A stretch of DNA of 15,255 nucleotides from JANMMJ01 sp964543235. Lineage in GTDB: Bacteria; Pseudomonadota; Alphaproteobacteria; Rhizobiales; Aestuariivirgaceae. The notes beneath the pieces are model-generated. The model worked only from the letters and a program-made list of their open reading frames with translations, ran no database searches and had not been told where the DNA came from. The translations under genes and the position numbers were made by a program. Positions 14,348 through 15,255 of the stretch are shown piece after piece (position 1 is the first letter of the stretch; each line of letters starts with the position of its first letter). Where the stretch lies: contig CAZIXE010000080.1 of assembly GCA_964543235.1 (NCBI GenBank), positions 1-15,255 on the forward strand. The letters run 5' to 3'.

Positions 14348-15211
14348 TCAGCCGGCAAGCCGCTGGCCGAGGCGGCCGGCCAGGTCCTGGATGAACTGCC
14401 AGGCCACCCGTCCGGAGCGCGCGCCGCGCGTCGCCTGCCATTCGATGGCTTCGGCGCGGAGCTGCGCGGGGTCGACCTTCAGCCGGAAGTGATCGGCATA
14501 CCCTTCGATCATCTCGAAATATTCTTCCTGGCTGCAATTGTGGAATCCGAGCCAGAGTCCGAACCGGTCGGACAGCGAGACCTTTTCCTGCACGGCTTCG
14601 GCGGGGTTGATGGCGGTCGAACGCTCATTCTCGATCATGTCGCGCGGCAGCAGATGGCGGCGGTTCGAGGTTGCATAGAACACCATGTTGTCGGGCCGGC
14701 CCTCGATGCCGCCATCGAGTGCCGCCTTGAGCGATTTGTACGATGTGTCCTGCGCATCGAAAGACAGGTCATCACAGAACACGATGAAGCGGAACTGCGG
14801 ATAGCGGCGGATCGATGCCATCAGGGCGGGCAGGCTCTCGATGTCCTCGCGATGGATCTCGACGAGCTTGAGGATCCCGGCCGATTCGCCGTTGATGGCG
14901 TGATGGACCGCCTTCACCAGGGAACTCTTGCCCATGCCGCGGGCGCCCCACAGCAAGGCATTGTTGGCAGGCAAGCCGGCCGCGAAGCGCCTGGTATTGG
15001 CAAGCAGGATATCTCGCGTGTGGGCAATGCCCTTGAGCAGCGCGATGTCAACTCTGTTGACCCTGGCCACTGGCTCCAGGCCCGCCGGGTGGGCATGCCA
15101 GACAAAGGCCGCGGCCGCGTCGGGCTGCATGGGTTGACCCAGGGGCGGTGCCAGGCGCTGCAGGGCATCGGCAATCGTGTCGAGGCGGGCCAGCAAGTCT
15201 TTCTCGTTCAT
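14348..15211 (-). CDS. DUF815-type AAA+ ATPase
   Basis: A 287-residue ATP-binding protein of the DUF815 family. Walker A is GARGMGKS (residues 89-96), Walker B FIVFCDD (142-148), sensor 1 YATSN (179-183); the segment ENERSTAINPAEAVQEKVSLSDRFG (194-218) is characteristic of the family. Function in the cell is not established. I start at the ATG at 15211 (MNEKDLLARL); a TTG two codons upstream is an alternative, and the frame stays open to the window edge. No Shine-Dalgarno is evident. In many alphaproteobacteria this gene lies near the serS-surE-pcm-M23 cluster and yajC/secD; here the GST-like gene sits between and the strand is opposite. Confidence 0.9.
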   Translation of the reverse strand: MNEKDLLARLDTIADALQRLAPPLGQPMQPDAAAAFVWHAHPAGLEPVARVNRVDIALLKGIAHTRDILLANTRRFAAGLPANNALLWGARGMGKSSLVKAVHHAINGESAGILKLVEIHREDIESLPALMASIRRYPQFRFIVFCDDLSFDAQDTSYKSLKAALDGGIEGRPDNMVFYATSNRRHLLPRDMIENERSTAINPAEAVQEKVSLSDRFGLWLGFHNCSQEEYFEMIEGYADHFRLKVDPAQLRAEAIEWQATRGARSGRVAWQFIQDLAGRLGQRLAG

Positions 15212-15255
15212 GGCCAAGGCTGATAGCCACTTGCCGCAAGGGCCGCAAGCGAGGT

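Overview
The window looks like chromosomal DNA of a high-GC alphaproteobacterium. The evidence is an alphaproteobacterial-type RpoC, the gene run serS-surE-pcm-LysM/LytM protein, a DUF815-type ATPase, a perfect GTTC-N7-GTTC box (the LexA operator form of alphaproteobacteria, unlike the CTGT-N8-ACAG form of E. coli), and 'VIPAKAG'-type palindromic repeats between genes. I cannot name the genus. No tRNA, rRNA, CRISPR array, IS element or phage gene was found.

Layout. Bases 3-2882 hold the C-terminal two thirds of rpoC, followed directly by a strong hairpin. Bases 2883-3313 hold no gene: they contain degenerate palindromic repeats, then an AT-rich promoter whose -10 region overlaps a LexA-type box. 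That promoter faces an uncharacterised 223-residue basic protein (3314-3985). Two minus-strand genes follow, a VOC-fold protein and a TauE/SafE-type exporter (5294-4030). A plus-strand gene (5475-7307) encodes a PQQ-type glucose/sorbosone dehydrogenase domain with RTX calcium-binding repeats at both ends and no Sec signal, a likely type I secreted enzyme. It abuts, tail to tail, a minus-strand pair: an EamA/DMT transporter (8784-7867) overlapping an HD-domain protein of the PhnZ/TmpB-like kind (7910-7308). Divergent from these is an ArsC-type arsenate reductase/low-molecular-weight phosphatase (8902-9402).

Bases 9545-13612 are a conserved block: serS, surE and pcm are translationally coupled by 1-nt and 4-nt overlaps, then an NlpD-like lipoprotein follows after 80 nt with its own Shine-Dalgarno. 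surE-pcm-nlpD is also the E. coli order. A glutathione S-transferase-like gene (13682-14344) meets a DUF815-type AAA+ ATPase (15211-14348) tail to tail.

How the genes work together. The housekeeping set covers transcription (rpoC), tRNA charging (serS), nucleotide and protein repair (surE, pcm) and control of cell-wall splitting (the NlpD-like protein). The accessory stretch between about 2.9 and 9.4 kb holds stress or niche functions: a probable SOS-induced protein, export, extracellular sugar oxidation, a possible organophosphonate oxygenase and arsenate reduction. I see no complete new multi-gene system. The best leads are the LexA-boxed unknown gene, the double-RTX PQQ enzyme and the overlapping HD/EamA pair.
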